Source: an uncultured Muribaculaceae bacterium (lineage in GTDB: Bacteria > Bacteroidota > Bacteroidia > Bacteroidales > Muribaculaceae). Taken from it: a stretch of 64,000 nt of DNA. The stretch lies in NCBI GenBank assembly GCA_910588065.1, contig CAJUPZ010000002.1, positions 124,001 to 188,000 on the forward strand, written 5' to 3'. Below the pieces are notes generated by a model. It worked only from the letters and a program-made list of their open reading frames with translations. It ran no database searches and was not told the origin of the DNA. The position numbers and the translations under genes were made by a program. Positions 15,395 to 23,838 of this stretch are shown here, piece after piece. The stretch's first letter is position 1. Each line of letters starts with the position of its first letter.

Positions 15395-17167
15395 ATGAAT
15401 AAATTACTCTTTTCATTTATCTGCGTAGCTCTGGCCGTATTGGCCGGAGCCGCGCTTTCTTCATGTAATAAGGACGATGTCATAGAAACTGAGGTAGCTC
15501 CTGAGATAATACTTGACAGCGAAACAGGAATCTACACTGTTGCCGCAGGAGAGGAACTGACTATATCACCTTTTTATAAGAATGTTGAGGGAGCATCCTT
15601 CAAGTGGACCCTCGATGGGCGCATTCTGGCACTTACTCCGGATTTCACCTACACATGGGCTGAGCCGGGAGAATATTTTGTGAGCATCACAGTGACCACC
15701 AAGGCCGGCACAACGAGCGAGGAGGTGGCTGTCAATGTCATAAAGCCGGCAATCCCCGCTATATCTTTCCCGATTTCAAATGACCGCTTGCAGCTTGCTG
15801 TCGGCACCGAATATCTCTTCGCTCCGGAGCTAATCAATATCGGTGAGGCACAGAGCGAAATTGTGTGGACGCTCGACGGAAAGATGGTGGGCGACGAGTC
15901 CACATACCTTTTCAACGCATCAGAGTGTGGCAGTTATGTTATTGGCATCACAGTCTCAAATACTTATGGTTCGGCGAGCAAAAGCATAAGCATAGATGTT
16001 GTGGAGTCGCTCCCGGGTGAGCTACGTTTCCCCCCACCATCCTATTTTTCAACCTCAACCACCCGCTACACTTTTGTGGACCGTCCGGTATTTCTAACCC
16101 CGATCTGGGAGAATATCAGCCCGGTGGCATTTGCATGGAGTGTTAACGGCGCTGCAGTGGATTGCAACGTGGCAACTTTCGAGTTTACACCTGAGCAGCC
16201 CGGAGAGTATCTTGTTAGCGTGAGTGTGGATGGTGGCAGCGCCACTGCCGCAGTAAAGGTAATGTGTGTCAGCGCCACAGAGAGCGAGCTCTACCGCGCC
16301 CCCTCGGCAACGAGCTCACCATATTCAACCAAGGTTTTTGAATGGGTGCCGGCTCCGGGACAGTTCATCGGAGAAACTGTTGTAGGAGGAATGACCGGCA
16401 ATGAAACAACCCTTGAGCTGGCCAACAAATGGGCCGAGCAGCGTCTGAGCAGCAACTACTATGTGTCGCTCGGCGGATTCGGCGGCTATATCATAGTGGG
16501 ATTCGACCACAGCATAGCCAAAAAAGATGGCCAATATGATTTCTCTATAATGGGAAATGCCTTTTTAAACGCGCAGAGCGGCGCAGGTGGCTCAAATGAA
16601 CCGGGAATTGTTTATGTGATGCAGGATGTGAATGGCAACGGGCTTCCCGATGATGAGTGGTATGAGCTCAGAGGAAGCGACACCGGCCTGGGCACAACCT
16701 TGCAGTGCTATGCCGTGACCTACTACAGGCCGTCGGCTCCGCAGATGAGTGTGCAGTGGACCGACAATGCGGGCGCAACCGGCAGCATTGACTATCTGTC
16801 GGCTTTCCATCGTCAGGATTACTACTATCCGGCATGGATTGAGGCTGATTCCTATACCCTGCGTGGCACGCGCCTCGCCGACCGCACAACCCAAAATCCG
16901 GATACAGGCCTGTGGGACAACAGTGCATTTGACTGGGGCTACTCCGACAATATGGGCTCTGACAATATGGCCGGAGCGGATGCGGTAACCGGAGAGGGGC
17001 AGCGTAACGGTTTTCTCATAGAGAACGCCATGTATCCCAATCTGACTCATATAAACCTGCAATACATCGACTTTATCAAGGTGCAGACCGGAGTCAACGC
17101 AAAGGCCGGTTGGCTTGGTGAAGTATCAACAGAAGTATTCGGCTTCGAAGACCTCAACATCAAGTAA
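15395..17167 (+). CDS. PKD-repeat surface lipoprotein of the B12 operon
   Basis: A 590-residue lipoprotein (signal with lipobox AALSSC, Cys near 23). Three PKD/Ig-like domains occupy about 40-290, each ending in the PGEYxVSxTV type pattern (EPGEYFVSITV, ECGSYVIGITV, QPGEYLVSVSV). A larger C-terminal domain of about 290 residues is rich in aromatic and Asp/Asn residues and includes DVNGNGLPDDEWYELRGSD, a calcium-site-like acidic loop. It starts 11 bases after the DUF4465 stop, and its stop TAA shares one base with the BtuG start. The riboswitch context implies a part in cobamide capture at the cell surface. I know no firmly assigned function for this protein type. Confidence 0.78.
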   Translation: MNKLLFSFICVALAVLAGAALSSCNKDDVIETEVAPEIILDSETGIYTVAAGEELTISPFYKNVEGASFKWTLDGRILALTPDFTYTWAEPGEYFVSITVTTKAGTTSEEVAVNVIKPAIPAISFPISNDRLQLAVGTEYLFAPELINIGEAQSEIVWTLDGKMVGDESTYLFNASECGSYVIGITVSNTYGSASKSISIDVVESLPGELRFPPPSYFSTSTTRYTFVDRPVFLTPIWENISPVAFAWSVNGAAVDCNVATFEFTPEQPGEYLVSVSVDGGSATAAVKVMCVSATESELYRAPSATSSPYSTKVFEWVPAPGQFIGETVVGGMTGNETTLELANKWAEQRLSSNYYVSLGGFGGYIIVGFDHSIAKKDGQYDFSIMGNAFLNAQSGAGGSNEPGIVYVMQDVNGNGLPDDEWYELRGSDTGLGTTLQCYAVTYYRPSAPQMSVQWTDNAGATGSIDYLSAFHRQDYYYPAWIEADSYTLRGTRLADRTTQNPDTGLWDNSAFDWGYSDNMGSDNMAGADAVTGEGQRNGFLIENAMYPNLTHINLQYIDFIKVQTGVNAKAGWLGEVSTEVFGFEDLNIK

Positions 17168-18267
17168 TGAAAGCAAACAAACAACTGATAAATACACAAT
17201 TTTCTTTATTTTCTGCAGTCCTTTTCTTTGCAGCATTGTCAGGTCTCCTGACAAGCTGCATGGAATGGGATTACGGAAAAGATACTGAAGATTTCAATGC
17301 CACCGGCACCGGGCTGTTTATTACCAACGAGGGAAATTTCCAGTATGGCAACGCTACCCTCAGTTATTATGACCCTGCTACAAATCAGGTTCAGAACGAA
17401 GTGTTTTTCAGGGCAAACGGGTTCAAACTCGGCGATGTGGCCCAGTCGATGAGCATATACGACAACAAGGGTTGGATTGTTGTAAACAACAGCCATGTGA
17501 TTTTTGCAATAGACCTCGATACATTCAAGGAGGTAGGGCGCATAGAGGATCTTACCTCTCCGCGCTATATCCATTTTCTGAGCGATGAAAAAGCGTATGT
17601 AACCCAGCTGTGGGACAACCGCATCTTCATCATCAACCCCAAGCGTTATGAGATAACCGGCTACATCCAGGTGCCGGATATGACAATGGAGAGCGGTTCT
17701 ACAGAGCAGATGGTACAATATGGCAAATATGTGTACTGCAACTGCTGGAGCTATCAAAACCGCATCATAAAGATTGATACGGAAACCGACCGGGTGGTGG
17801 ATGAGCTGACGATAGGTATTCAGCCCACATCGCTTGTAATGGACAAGTACAACAAAATGTGGACCATAACCGATGGGGGCTATGAAGGAAGCCCTTATGG
17901 CCACGAAGCCCCTTCGCTTTACTGCATAGACGCGGAGACATTCAGTGTAGAGAAGCAATTCAAATTCAAGTTCGGCGACTGGCCGAGCGAGGTGCAGCTG
18001 AACGGCGAGCGCGACATGCTGTATTGGATCAACAATGACATCTGGTGTATGGATGTAACCGCAACCCGAGTGCCTGTGCGCCCTTTTATCAAATATCAGC
18101 AGACATTATTCTATGGACTTACTGTCAATCCGGAAAACGGCGATGTGTATGTTGCAGATGCAATCGACTATCAGCAGCCGGGCAAAATATACCGTTATGA
18201 CCGGGAAGCAAATCTTATCGATGAATTTTATGTGGGTGTTATTCCGGGAGCTTTTTGCTGGAAATAG
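17167..18267 (+). CDS. btuG: Surface cobalamin-binding lipoprotein BtuG-like beta-propeller
   Basis: A 366-residue YncE/DUF5074-type seven-bladed propeller lipoprotein (signal ending LLTSC, Cys31). The first blade begins GTGLFITNEGNFQYGNATLSYYD, characteristic of BtuG, and repeats run to the C-terminal ANLIDEFYVGVIPGAFCWK. Known Bacteroides BtuG binds cobalamin on the cell surface with very high affinity and caps BtuB. Here it lies directly upstream of a TonB receptor and behind a cobalamin riboswitch, which fits fully. Start overlaps the PKD gene stop; end overlaps btuB by 47 bases. Confidence 0.9.
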   Translation: MKANKQLINTQFSLFSAVLFFAALSGLLTSCMEWDYGKDTEDFNATGTGLFITNEGNFQYGNATLSYYDPATNQVQNEVFFRANGFKLGDVAQSMSIYDNKGWIVVNNSHVIFAIDLDTFKEVGRIEDLTSPRYIHFLSDEKAYVTQLWDNRIFIINPKRYEITGYIQVPDMTMESGSTEQMVQYGKYVYCNCWSYQNRIIKIDTETDRVVDELTIGIQPTSLVMDKYNKMWTITDGGYEGSPYGHEAPSLYCIDAETFSVEKQFKFKFGDWPSEVQLNGERDMLYWINNDIWCMDVTATRVPVRPFIKYQQTLFYGLTVNPENGDVYVADAIDYQQPGKIYRYDREANLIDEFYVGVIPGAFCWK

Positions 18268-20296
18268 GGCACATGTGCTCACAGCGCTGTGTACCGCGGC
18301 CATTGGCGCAATGGCTCCGGTTGCTTCAATAGCTCAGCGGGTGCTTCCGGTGGCTACAGTCATAGGCAAACGCAGCATGAAGGATATCGGGGTGCAGAAA
18401 ACCACCTTCGATTCACTTGCACTGCGCGAAAACATCGCGCTGTCAATGGCTGACATACTCACATTCAACTCGGCGATATTTGTAAAGAGCTACGGACGGG
18501 CAACGCTGTCGACCGTAGCCTTCAGAGGCACGTCACCGAGCCACACCCAGGTGACATGGAACGGCATGAGAATCAATAATCCTATGCTCGGAATGACAGA
18601 TTTCTCAACCATACCGTCATATTTCATAGACCAGGCCTCATTGCTTCACGGCACCTCCTCGGTTAATGAAACGGGGGGAGGGCTCGGCGGCCTTGTGAAA
18701 CTCGCCACCAATGCCGATATTCCTGATGGACTAAATGCGCAATATGTGCAGGGAATAGGCTCGTTCAAGACATTTGATGAGTTTTTAAGGATAGCATACG
18801 GAGGGGCAAAGTGGAAGGTTTCAACACGTGCGGTGTACTCGTCATCACCAAACGATTATAAATATGTGAACCACGATAAAAAGGTGAATGTGTACGACGA
18901 TGATATGAATATCATCGGTCAGTATCACCCGACTGAAAGAAACAGATCGGGTTCATTCAAGGATCTGCATTTGCTTCAGGAAATATGTTATAACACCCTC
19001 AAAGGAGACCGTTTCAGTATGAATGTATGGTATCTGAACTCCAACAGAGAACTGCCGATGCTCACTACCGACTACGGCAATGAGCGTGCATTTGAAAACC
19101 GCCAGAGGGAGCAGACGCTGCGCAGCGTGCTGTCGTGGGATCATTTGCGTCAGAGCTGGAAGGTAGGCGTGAAGACAGGATATATCCACACTTGGATGGG
19201 CTATGATTACAAGAGGGAGGTTGCAGAGGGCAACTGGGCGTCCATGACCCGCTCACGCAGCACAATCAATACTGCTTATGGGCAGGCAGAGGGTGAATTC
19301 CACCCTCACAGCCGATGGCTGTTTACCGCAAATGTGTCGGCCCACCAGCATTTTGTAAAGAGCCAGGACAAGAACATCATACTGCAGGATGGCGGCAAGG
19401 CGATTGTCGGCTATGACAAAGGAAGGATGGAGATTTCAGGATCGCTATCGGCAAAGTGGCAGCCTACCGATGCTGTCGGGCTATCTGTTGTGATGAGGGA
19501 GGACCTTTACGGCTCCAAAGCCACTCCTGTGATACCCGCCTTGTTTGTGGACGGGCTTGTGAGCCGAAAGGGCAATGTTACACTAAAGGCTTCTGTGAGC
19601 AAAAACTACCGCTATCCTACCCTCAACGACCTTTATTTTCTGCCCGGAGGCAATCCTGATTTGAAAAAGGAGCATGGCTGGACGTATGATGCCGGGGTCA
19701 CTTTCGCTGCCGGCAAACCGGATGTAGTGAGTGTCGGGGGGAGTGCCACCTGGTTTGATTCGCATATCGAGGACTGGATAATATGGTTGCCCACTACCAA
19801 GGGATTCTTTTCACCGCGAAATATCAAGACGGTGCATGCATACGGGGTGGAGCTGAAAGCCAACGTTGCCTTCAGCCCGTGGCAAGATGTTGTGGTAGAT
19901 GTCAACGGTTCATATTCATGGACCCCGTCAATAAACAAGGGTGATAAGATGTCGCCGGCTGACCGGTCGGTTGGAAAGCAGTTGCCTTATGTGCCGCGCC
20001 ATTCATCCTCTTTCACCGGAAGGATAGGCTGGCGTTCATGGAGCTTTCTGTACAAATGGTGCTGGTACTCGCAGAGATATACAATGAGCAGCAATGACTA
20101 TACTATCACCGGTTATTTGCCGGCCTATTATATGAGCAATATCGCGCTTGAGAAGGGGCTCAGGCTGAAAGTGGCTGACCTTAGCCTCAAGTTGGCGGTG
20201 AACAATCTGTTTGACGAGGACTATCTGAGTGTCCTGTCAAGGCCTATGCCAGGAATCAATTTCGAATTCTTTATCGGAATCACACCGAAGTTTTAG
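18221..20296 (+). CDS. btuB: TonB-dependent cobalamin receptor BtuB
   Basis: A 691-residue outer-membrane receptor. The start is ATG 18221 (or 18230), which places a usable signal peptide (HVLTALCTAAIGAMAPVASIAQ) at the N-terminus; the frame is open to 18113 but that part lies within btuG and has no signal. Plug: AIFVKSYGRATLSTVAFRGTSPSH through NETGGGLGGLVKLAT. The barrel ends MPGINFEFFIGITPKF with a terminal aromatic. It lacks the carboxypeptidase-like N-terminal domain of the receptor at 10.8-13.2 kb. Riboswitch control and the adjacent btuG make cobamide import the expected role. The last 4 bases overlap the convergent ClC gene. Confidence 0.9.
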   Translation: MNFMWVLFRELFAGNRAHVLTALCTAAIGAMAPVASIAQRVLPVATVIGKRSMKDIGVQKTTFDSLALRENIALSMADILTFNSAIFVKSYGRATLSTVAFRGTSPSHTQVTWNGMRINNPMLGMTDFSTIPSYFIDQASLLHGTSSVNETGGGLGGLVKLATNADIPDGLNAQYVQGIGSFKTFDEFLRIAYGGAKWKVSTRAVYSSSPNDYKYVNHDKKVNVYDDDMNIIGQYHPTERNRSGSFKDLHLLQEICYNTLKGDRFSMNVWYLNSNRELPMLTTDYGNERAFENRQREQTLRSVLSWDHLRQSWKVGVKTGYIHTWMGYDYKREVAEGNWASMTRSRSTINTAYGQAEGEFHPHSRWLFTANVSAHQHFVKSQDKNIILQDGGKAIVGYDKGRMEISGSLSAKWQPTDAVGLSVVMREDLYGSKATPVIPALFVDGLVSRKGNVTLKASVSKNYRYPTLNDLYFLPGGNPDLKKEHGWTYDAGVTFAAGKPDVVSVGGSATWFDSHIEDWIIWLPTTKGFFSPRNIKTVHAYGVELKANVAFSPWQDVVVDVNGSYSWTPSINKGDKMSPADRSVGKQLPYVPRHSSSFTGRIGWRSWSFLYKWCWYSQRYTMSSNDYTITGYLPAYYMSNIALEKGLRLKVADLSLKLAVNNLFDEDYLSVLSRPMPGINFEFFIGITPKF

Positions 20297-21684
20297 AAAT
20301 GGCTCTCGAAATAGTTGCGGTGGGTGATGAGGCGCACAATGCCGAAAGATATGGCACACACTATGAGTGCGGGCAGGAACAGGGTGTAGCATCCGGTCAT
20401 TTCAACAGTAAGGAACAGAGCCATCAGCGGAGCGCGGATAGCACCTGCCATCACGCCACCCATAGCCACGAATATGCAGTCGGATGCCGGGATGTGCACA
20501 CCGGGGATGAATGTATTGGCAACAAGAGCGAAGAGTAGCCCTGCGATGCTGCCGGCAAACAGGGTGGGCGCAAAATCTCCGGCAACACCTCCGGCACTGT
20601 TTGAGGCTGAGGCGGCGAAGCATTTCAGCAGCAGGATGCCTGCCGATATGAGTATCAGTGACAGTACTGTGGGATTTGCCGTGTACCAGGGCGAATTGTC
20701 AACTATGGCTGAGTAGTCATCTGCAAGGAGTTTTGCTATGACGCTGTAGCCTTCGCCATAAAGTGAAGGGAAGAGTATGAGGCACACCCCAAGCACTGTA
20801 CCGCCTGAGAGGTTTTTAATCCACGGGTTGGCTATGCTGTTGTATTTCCGCTGCATTGTTTTCATCACTCTTGAATAATAGAGTGAGTATACTCCGCAGA
20901 AAATGCCGAGACATATATATACAGGTGTGGTTGCCGGGTCAAAGGTGTGTTCGCCCAAAAATAAGAGGTCAGGAGTGCAGCCGGACAGTATGTAGGCTGT
21001 TGTGGCGGCAGTGATTGTTGATACAAGAAGGGTGATTACCGAAACAGTTGTCATTTCAAGCCTGAGCACCTCGAGGGTGAACAGAAATCCGCCTAATGGC
21101 GACTTGAATATCCCCGCTATACCTGCTCCTGCACCGCAACCGATCATTATCATCATCAATTTCGGTGGCAGCCCAAACCATCTTGCAAAGTTGCTGCCTA
21201 TTGCGGCACCTGTGGTTGCGATAGGACCCTCCGAGCCGGCCGAGCCGCCGAACCCGAGGGTAATTGTGCTGGCGAGCATCGGTGCCACCATTACTCTTGA
21301 CTTGATGTTGTATATCTTTTGTCTGATTTTTGCCAACACCTTGTCAATGCCGTGGGTGATGTCGATTTTCACCACGTACCTTACAAAGATGCCTGTCAGC
21401 AGAATGCCCGCTATCGGCAGAATGATGTAGCGCCAGTTGACCGATGTGGCTGAAGCTCCGGCCTGGAGGAGGGTTGATACCGCTGCAATCATTTTCTTCA
21501 GCAGAAACGCGCAGCCACCGGTTATCAATCCTATGACCACAGCGAGCACGGGCGCGAAAAAAGAGTCGCTGAAGCAGCGCTTGCGCCATGCAGTGAGCGA
21601 GGCAATGATTTTGCTGTGTCTGTGTGGTGTGTGATGATGCACGTTGAAACTGTTTGATTGTCCGGGCCGGGCAGGCCTTTCCAT
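20293..21684 (-). CDS. ClC-family chloride channel or H+/Cl- antiporter
   Basis: A 463-residue inner-membrane protein with about ten hydrophobic segments. The ion-path signature is GGSAGSEGPIATTGAAIGSN, with the gating Glu of the GxEGP motif, and GGVAGDFAPTLFAGS lies later. The external gating Glu suggests a coupled antiporter, but this cannot be settled by eye. There is no C-terminal CBS pair. It lies 20 bases after nth and reads the same way, so it is probably the last gene of pheS-nth-clc. Confidence 0.9.
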   Translation of the reverse strand: MERPARPGQSNSFNVHHHTPHRHSKIIASLTAWRKRCFSDSFFAPVLAVVIGLITGGCAFLLKKMIAAVSTLLQAGASATSVNWRYIILPIAGILLTGIFVRYVVKIDITHGIDKVLAKIRQKIYNIKSRVMVAPMLASTITLGFGGSAGSEGPIATTGAAIGSNFARWFGLPPKLMMIMIGCGAGAGIAGIFKSPLGGFLFTLEVLRLEMTTVSVITLLVSTITAATTAYILSGCTPDLLFLGEHTFDPATTPVYICLGIFCGVYSLYYSRVMKTMQRKYNSIANPWIKNLSGGTVLGVCLILFPSLYGEGYSVIAKLLADDYSAIVDNSPWYTANPTVLSLILISAGILLLKCFAASASNSAGGVAGDFAPTLFAGSIAGLLFALVANTFIPGVHIPASDCIFVAMGGVMAGAIRAPLMALFLTVEMTGCYTLFLPALIVCAISFGIVRLITHRNYFESHF

Positions 21685-21704
21685 ATCAAACGCTCGCGCA
21701 CTGA

Positions 21705-22352
21705 TTAAAGTTTTTTAGATTCTTTGTTCCAGAATCGGCAGAAAGTGCGTATTCCACATTCAAGACACTCCGGCTTGCGAGCCTTGCACACATATCGGCC
21801 ATGGAGAATAAGCCAGTGGTGGGCGCGGGGAATCAGTTCCTCAGGAATATGTTTTACCAGAGTTTTTTCTGTAGTGACCGGATTTTTGCTGTCGGTTGTG
21901 AGCCCGATGCGCTCGCTTACTCTGAACACATGGGTGTCGACTGCCATCGCGGCTTTGTCAAAAACAACCGAGAGAATCACATTTGCTGTTTTGCGTCCGA
22001 CTCCCGGAAGCTTCAGCAGAGAGTCGATATCGGAGGGAACTGTGGAATTAAAATCGCTGACCAGCATGCGGGCCATGCCAATCAGCGATTTGGTTTTGTT
22101 GTTTGGATATGACACTGAGCGTATGTAGCTGAAAATCTCATCTTCCGATGCCGCCGCCATGGCTTCCGGGGTAGGGAATGCCTCCAGCAGGGCAGGGGTA
22201 ATCATATTTACCCTCTTGTCGGTGCACTGTGCTGAAAGTATCACAGCAACAAGTAGACCGAAAGGGGAGGAGTATTCAAGCTCGGTGCGGGGTTCGGGCA
22301 TAGCTTCGCTAAACCATCGGATAACCCCATCGTAACGCTCTTTCAGTGTCAT
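21705..22352 (-). CDS. nth: Endonuclease III
   Basis: A 215-residue DNA glycosylase/AP lyase for oxidised pyrimidines. The helix-hairpin-helix LPGVGRKTANVIL contains the catalytic Lys, and VDTHVFRVSERIGL the catalytic Asp. The C-terminal iron-sulfur loop CKARKPECLECGIRTFC has the C-x6-C-x2-C-x5-C spacing. Length is normal. It follows pheS by 6 bases, so it is co-transcribed. Confidence 0.96.
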   Translation of the reverse strand: MTLKERYDGVIRWFSEAMPEPRTELEYSSPFGLLVAVILSAQCTDKRVNMITPALLEAFPTPEAMAAASEDEIFSYIRSVSYPNNKTKSLIGMARMLVSDFNSTVPSDIDSLLKLPGVGRKTANVILSVVFDKAAMAVDTHVFRVSERIGLTTDSKNPVTTEKTLVKHIPEELIPRAHHWLILHGRYVCKARKPECLECGIRTFCRFWNKESKKL

Positions 22353-22358
22353 TGCCTG

Positions 22359-23381
22359 TCAGCGGGCTGAAGTGAATTCCTCAAGGAAACGTTTGTCGTT
22401 TTCAGAGAACATTCTGAGGTCTTTGACCTGATATTTGAGGTTGGTTATGCGCTCAATACCCATGCCGAGGGCAAATCCGCTGTACTTTTTGCTGTCGATA
22501 CCGCAAGCGTCAAGCACATTGGGGTCAACCATTCCGCATCCGAGAATCTCAACCCAACCGGTGTGCTTGCAGAAAGAGCATCCTTTGCCGCCACAGAGGT
22601 TGCATGAGATGTCCATCTCGGCAGAAGGCTCGGTGAAGGGGAAGTAGCTCGGACGCAGACGGATTTTGGTTTCCGGGCCGAACATCTCCTGAGCGAAATA
22701 CATAAGGGTCTGACGGAGGTCGGCGTACGACACATTTGTGTCGACATACAGAGCCTCGACCTGATGGAAGAAGCAGTGTGCGCGGGCAGAAATGGCTTCG
22801 TTGCGATACACACGTCCGGGGCAGATGATGCGGATAGGGGGCCGGGTGTGCTCCATCACTCTGGCCTGAACGGATGATGTGTGGGTGCGAAGCAGCACAT
22901 CGGTGCCGCGGCTTATGAAGAATGTGTCCTGCATATCGCGGGCGGGGTGGTCTTCGGCGAAGTTAAGAGCCGAGAACACATGCCAGTCATCTTCTATTTC
23001 AGGACCTTCCGCAATAGTGAAGCCGAGGCGGCTGAATATAGCGGTTATCTCATTGCGCACAAGGGTGATGGGGTGGCGTGTGCCGAGCGGCATCGGTGCA
23101 GCCGAGCGGGTAAGATCCAATCCTGCGACAGATTCGTCCGGAGCCATTGCTGCGGCTTCCTTGAGTGCTGAAATCTTTTCGGTCGCAAGATTCTTCAGGA
23201 TATTTAGCGGCTGGCCGAGCTCTCTTTTCCTGTCTGAGTCAAGAGCCTTGAAGTCGTTGAAAAGGGAAGTTATGACACCCTTTTTGCCAAGATATTTAAT
23301 ACGCAGAGCTTCAGCGGCTTGCGCGTCGGTAGCAGTTAAACAGTTAATTTCCTCGGTGAGGGCTTTAATCCGGTCTATCAT
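22359..23381 (-). CDS. pheS: Phenylalanine--tRNA ligase alpha subunit
   Basis: A 340-residue class II synthetase subunit. An N-terminal coiled coil (IKALTEEINCLTATDAQAAE) is followed by the catalytic core with RTHTSSVQARVM and PGRVYRNEAI (motif 2), and GFALGMGIERI (motif 3). A four-Cys knuckle CNLCGGKGCSFCKHTGW sits before motif 3. The beta subunit gene is not nearby, as is usual in this phylum. It is first in a pheS-nth-clc unit. Confidence 0.97.
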   Translation of the reverse strand: MIDRIKALTEEINCLTATDAQAAEALRIKYLGKKGVITSLFNDFKALDSDRKRELGQPLNILKNLATEKISALKEAAAMAPDESVAGLDLTRSAAPMPLGTRHPITLVRNEITAIFSRLGFTIAEGPEIEDDWHVFSALNFAEDHPARDMQDTFFISRGTDVLLRTHTSSVQARVMEHTRPPIRIICPGRVYRNEAISARAHCFFHQVEALYVDTNVSYADLRQTLMYFAQEMFGPETKIRLRPSYFPFTEPSAEMDISCNLCGGKGCSFCKHTGWVEILGCGMVDPNVLDACGIDSKKYSGFALGMGIERITNLKYQVKDLRMFSENDKRFLEEFTSAR

Positions 23382-23401
23382 ACTTATATATTTTACAAGT
23401 A

Positions 23402-23409
23402 CAAAAGTA
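23402..23409 (-). promoter_or_regulatory. -7 box of the pheS operon
   Basis: The minus-strand TACTTTTG lies 20 bp upstream of the pheS ATG; no clear -33 box. Confidence 0.5.
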
Positions 23410-23518
23410 CATAAAAATATTGGTATTTCGGCATCCGCGAGTTAAAAAGGATTCTGCGCGAACTGATTCTATAAGAAAGAAAGTACGGGTAAGCTAATCA
23501 CTTTAGCTTAAAAAATGG

Positions 23519-23838
23519 CTAAAGCTTTGAGATATTTTCGTCAATCCAGCGCAGCCTTGTCTGATAGGCATCCGTCATTCGCGAAACAGCGTCTCTGAAA
23601 GACAGGGTCTCGTCTTTATTGACCTGAATCCATATGGGCCATTGGATGCAGTTTGCATTAGCCGATTCCTCAATTTCGTCGGCGGTGCGGGCAATGAAGT
23701 CCGGGATGGTTTCGAGCTTCGGCTTGTGGATAGCCCAGCGCTGTTTCACCTTTGCAACAAAATCGGGGCGGTTAAATAGACCGCCATACCAGATTGCATG
23801 CTTGATAATCCACATCGGCGCATGGTAATCTATGGTGA
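23519..23838 (-). pseudogene. C-terminal part of the CotH-kinase gene, out of frame
   Basis: This 98-residue frame (ATG 23815: MWIIKHAIWYGGLFNRPDF...) is the missing C-terminus of the upstream CotH protein rather than a gene of its own. Reading back past the ATG gives GTFTIDYHAP, which joins directly to ...WDFDW of the preceding frame. The two frames differ by one base: TGG-GGT would be continuous, but the DNA has TGGGT (CCC at 23844-23846 on the plus strand). One missing G explains the break. Confidence 0.8.

Noticed and set aside
18113..18220. Longer btuB frame starting at 18113
   Set aside because: It lies inside btuG and puts 36 residues without signal character before the signal peptide; ATG 18221 gives a normal export signal.
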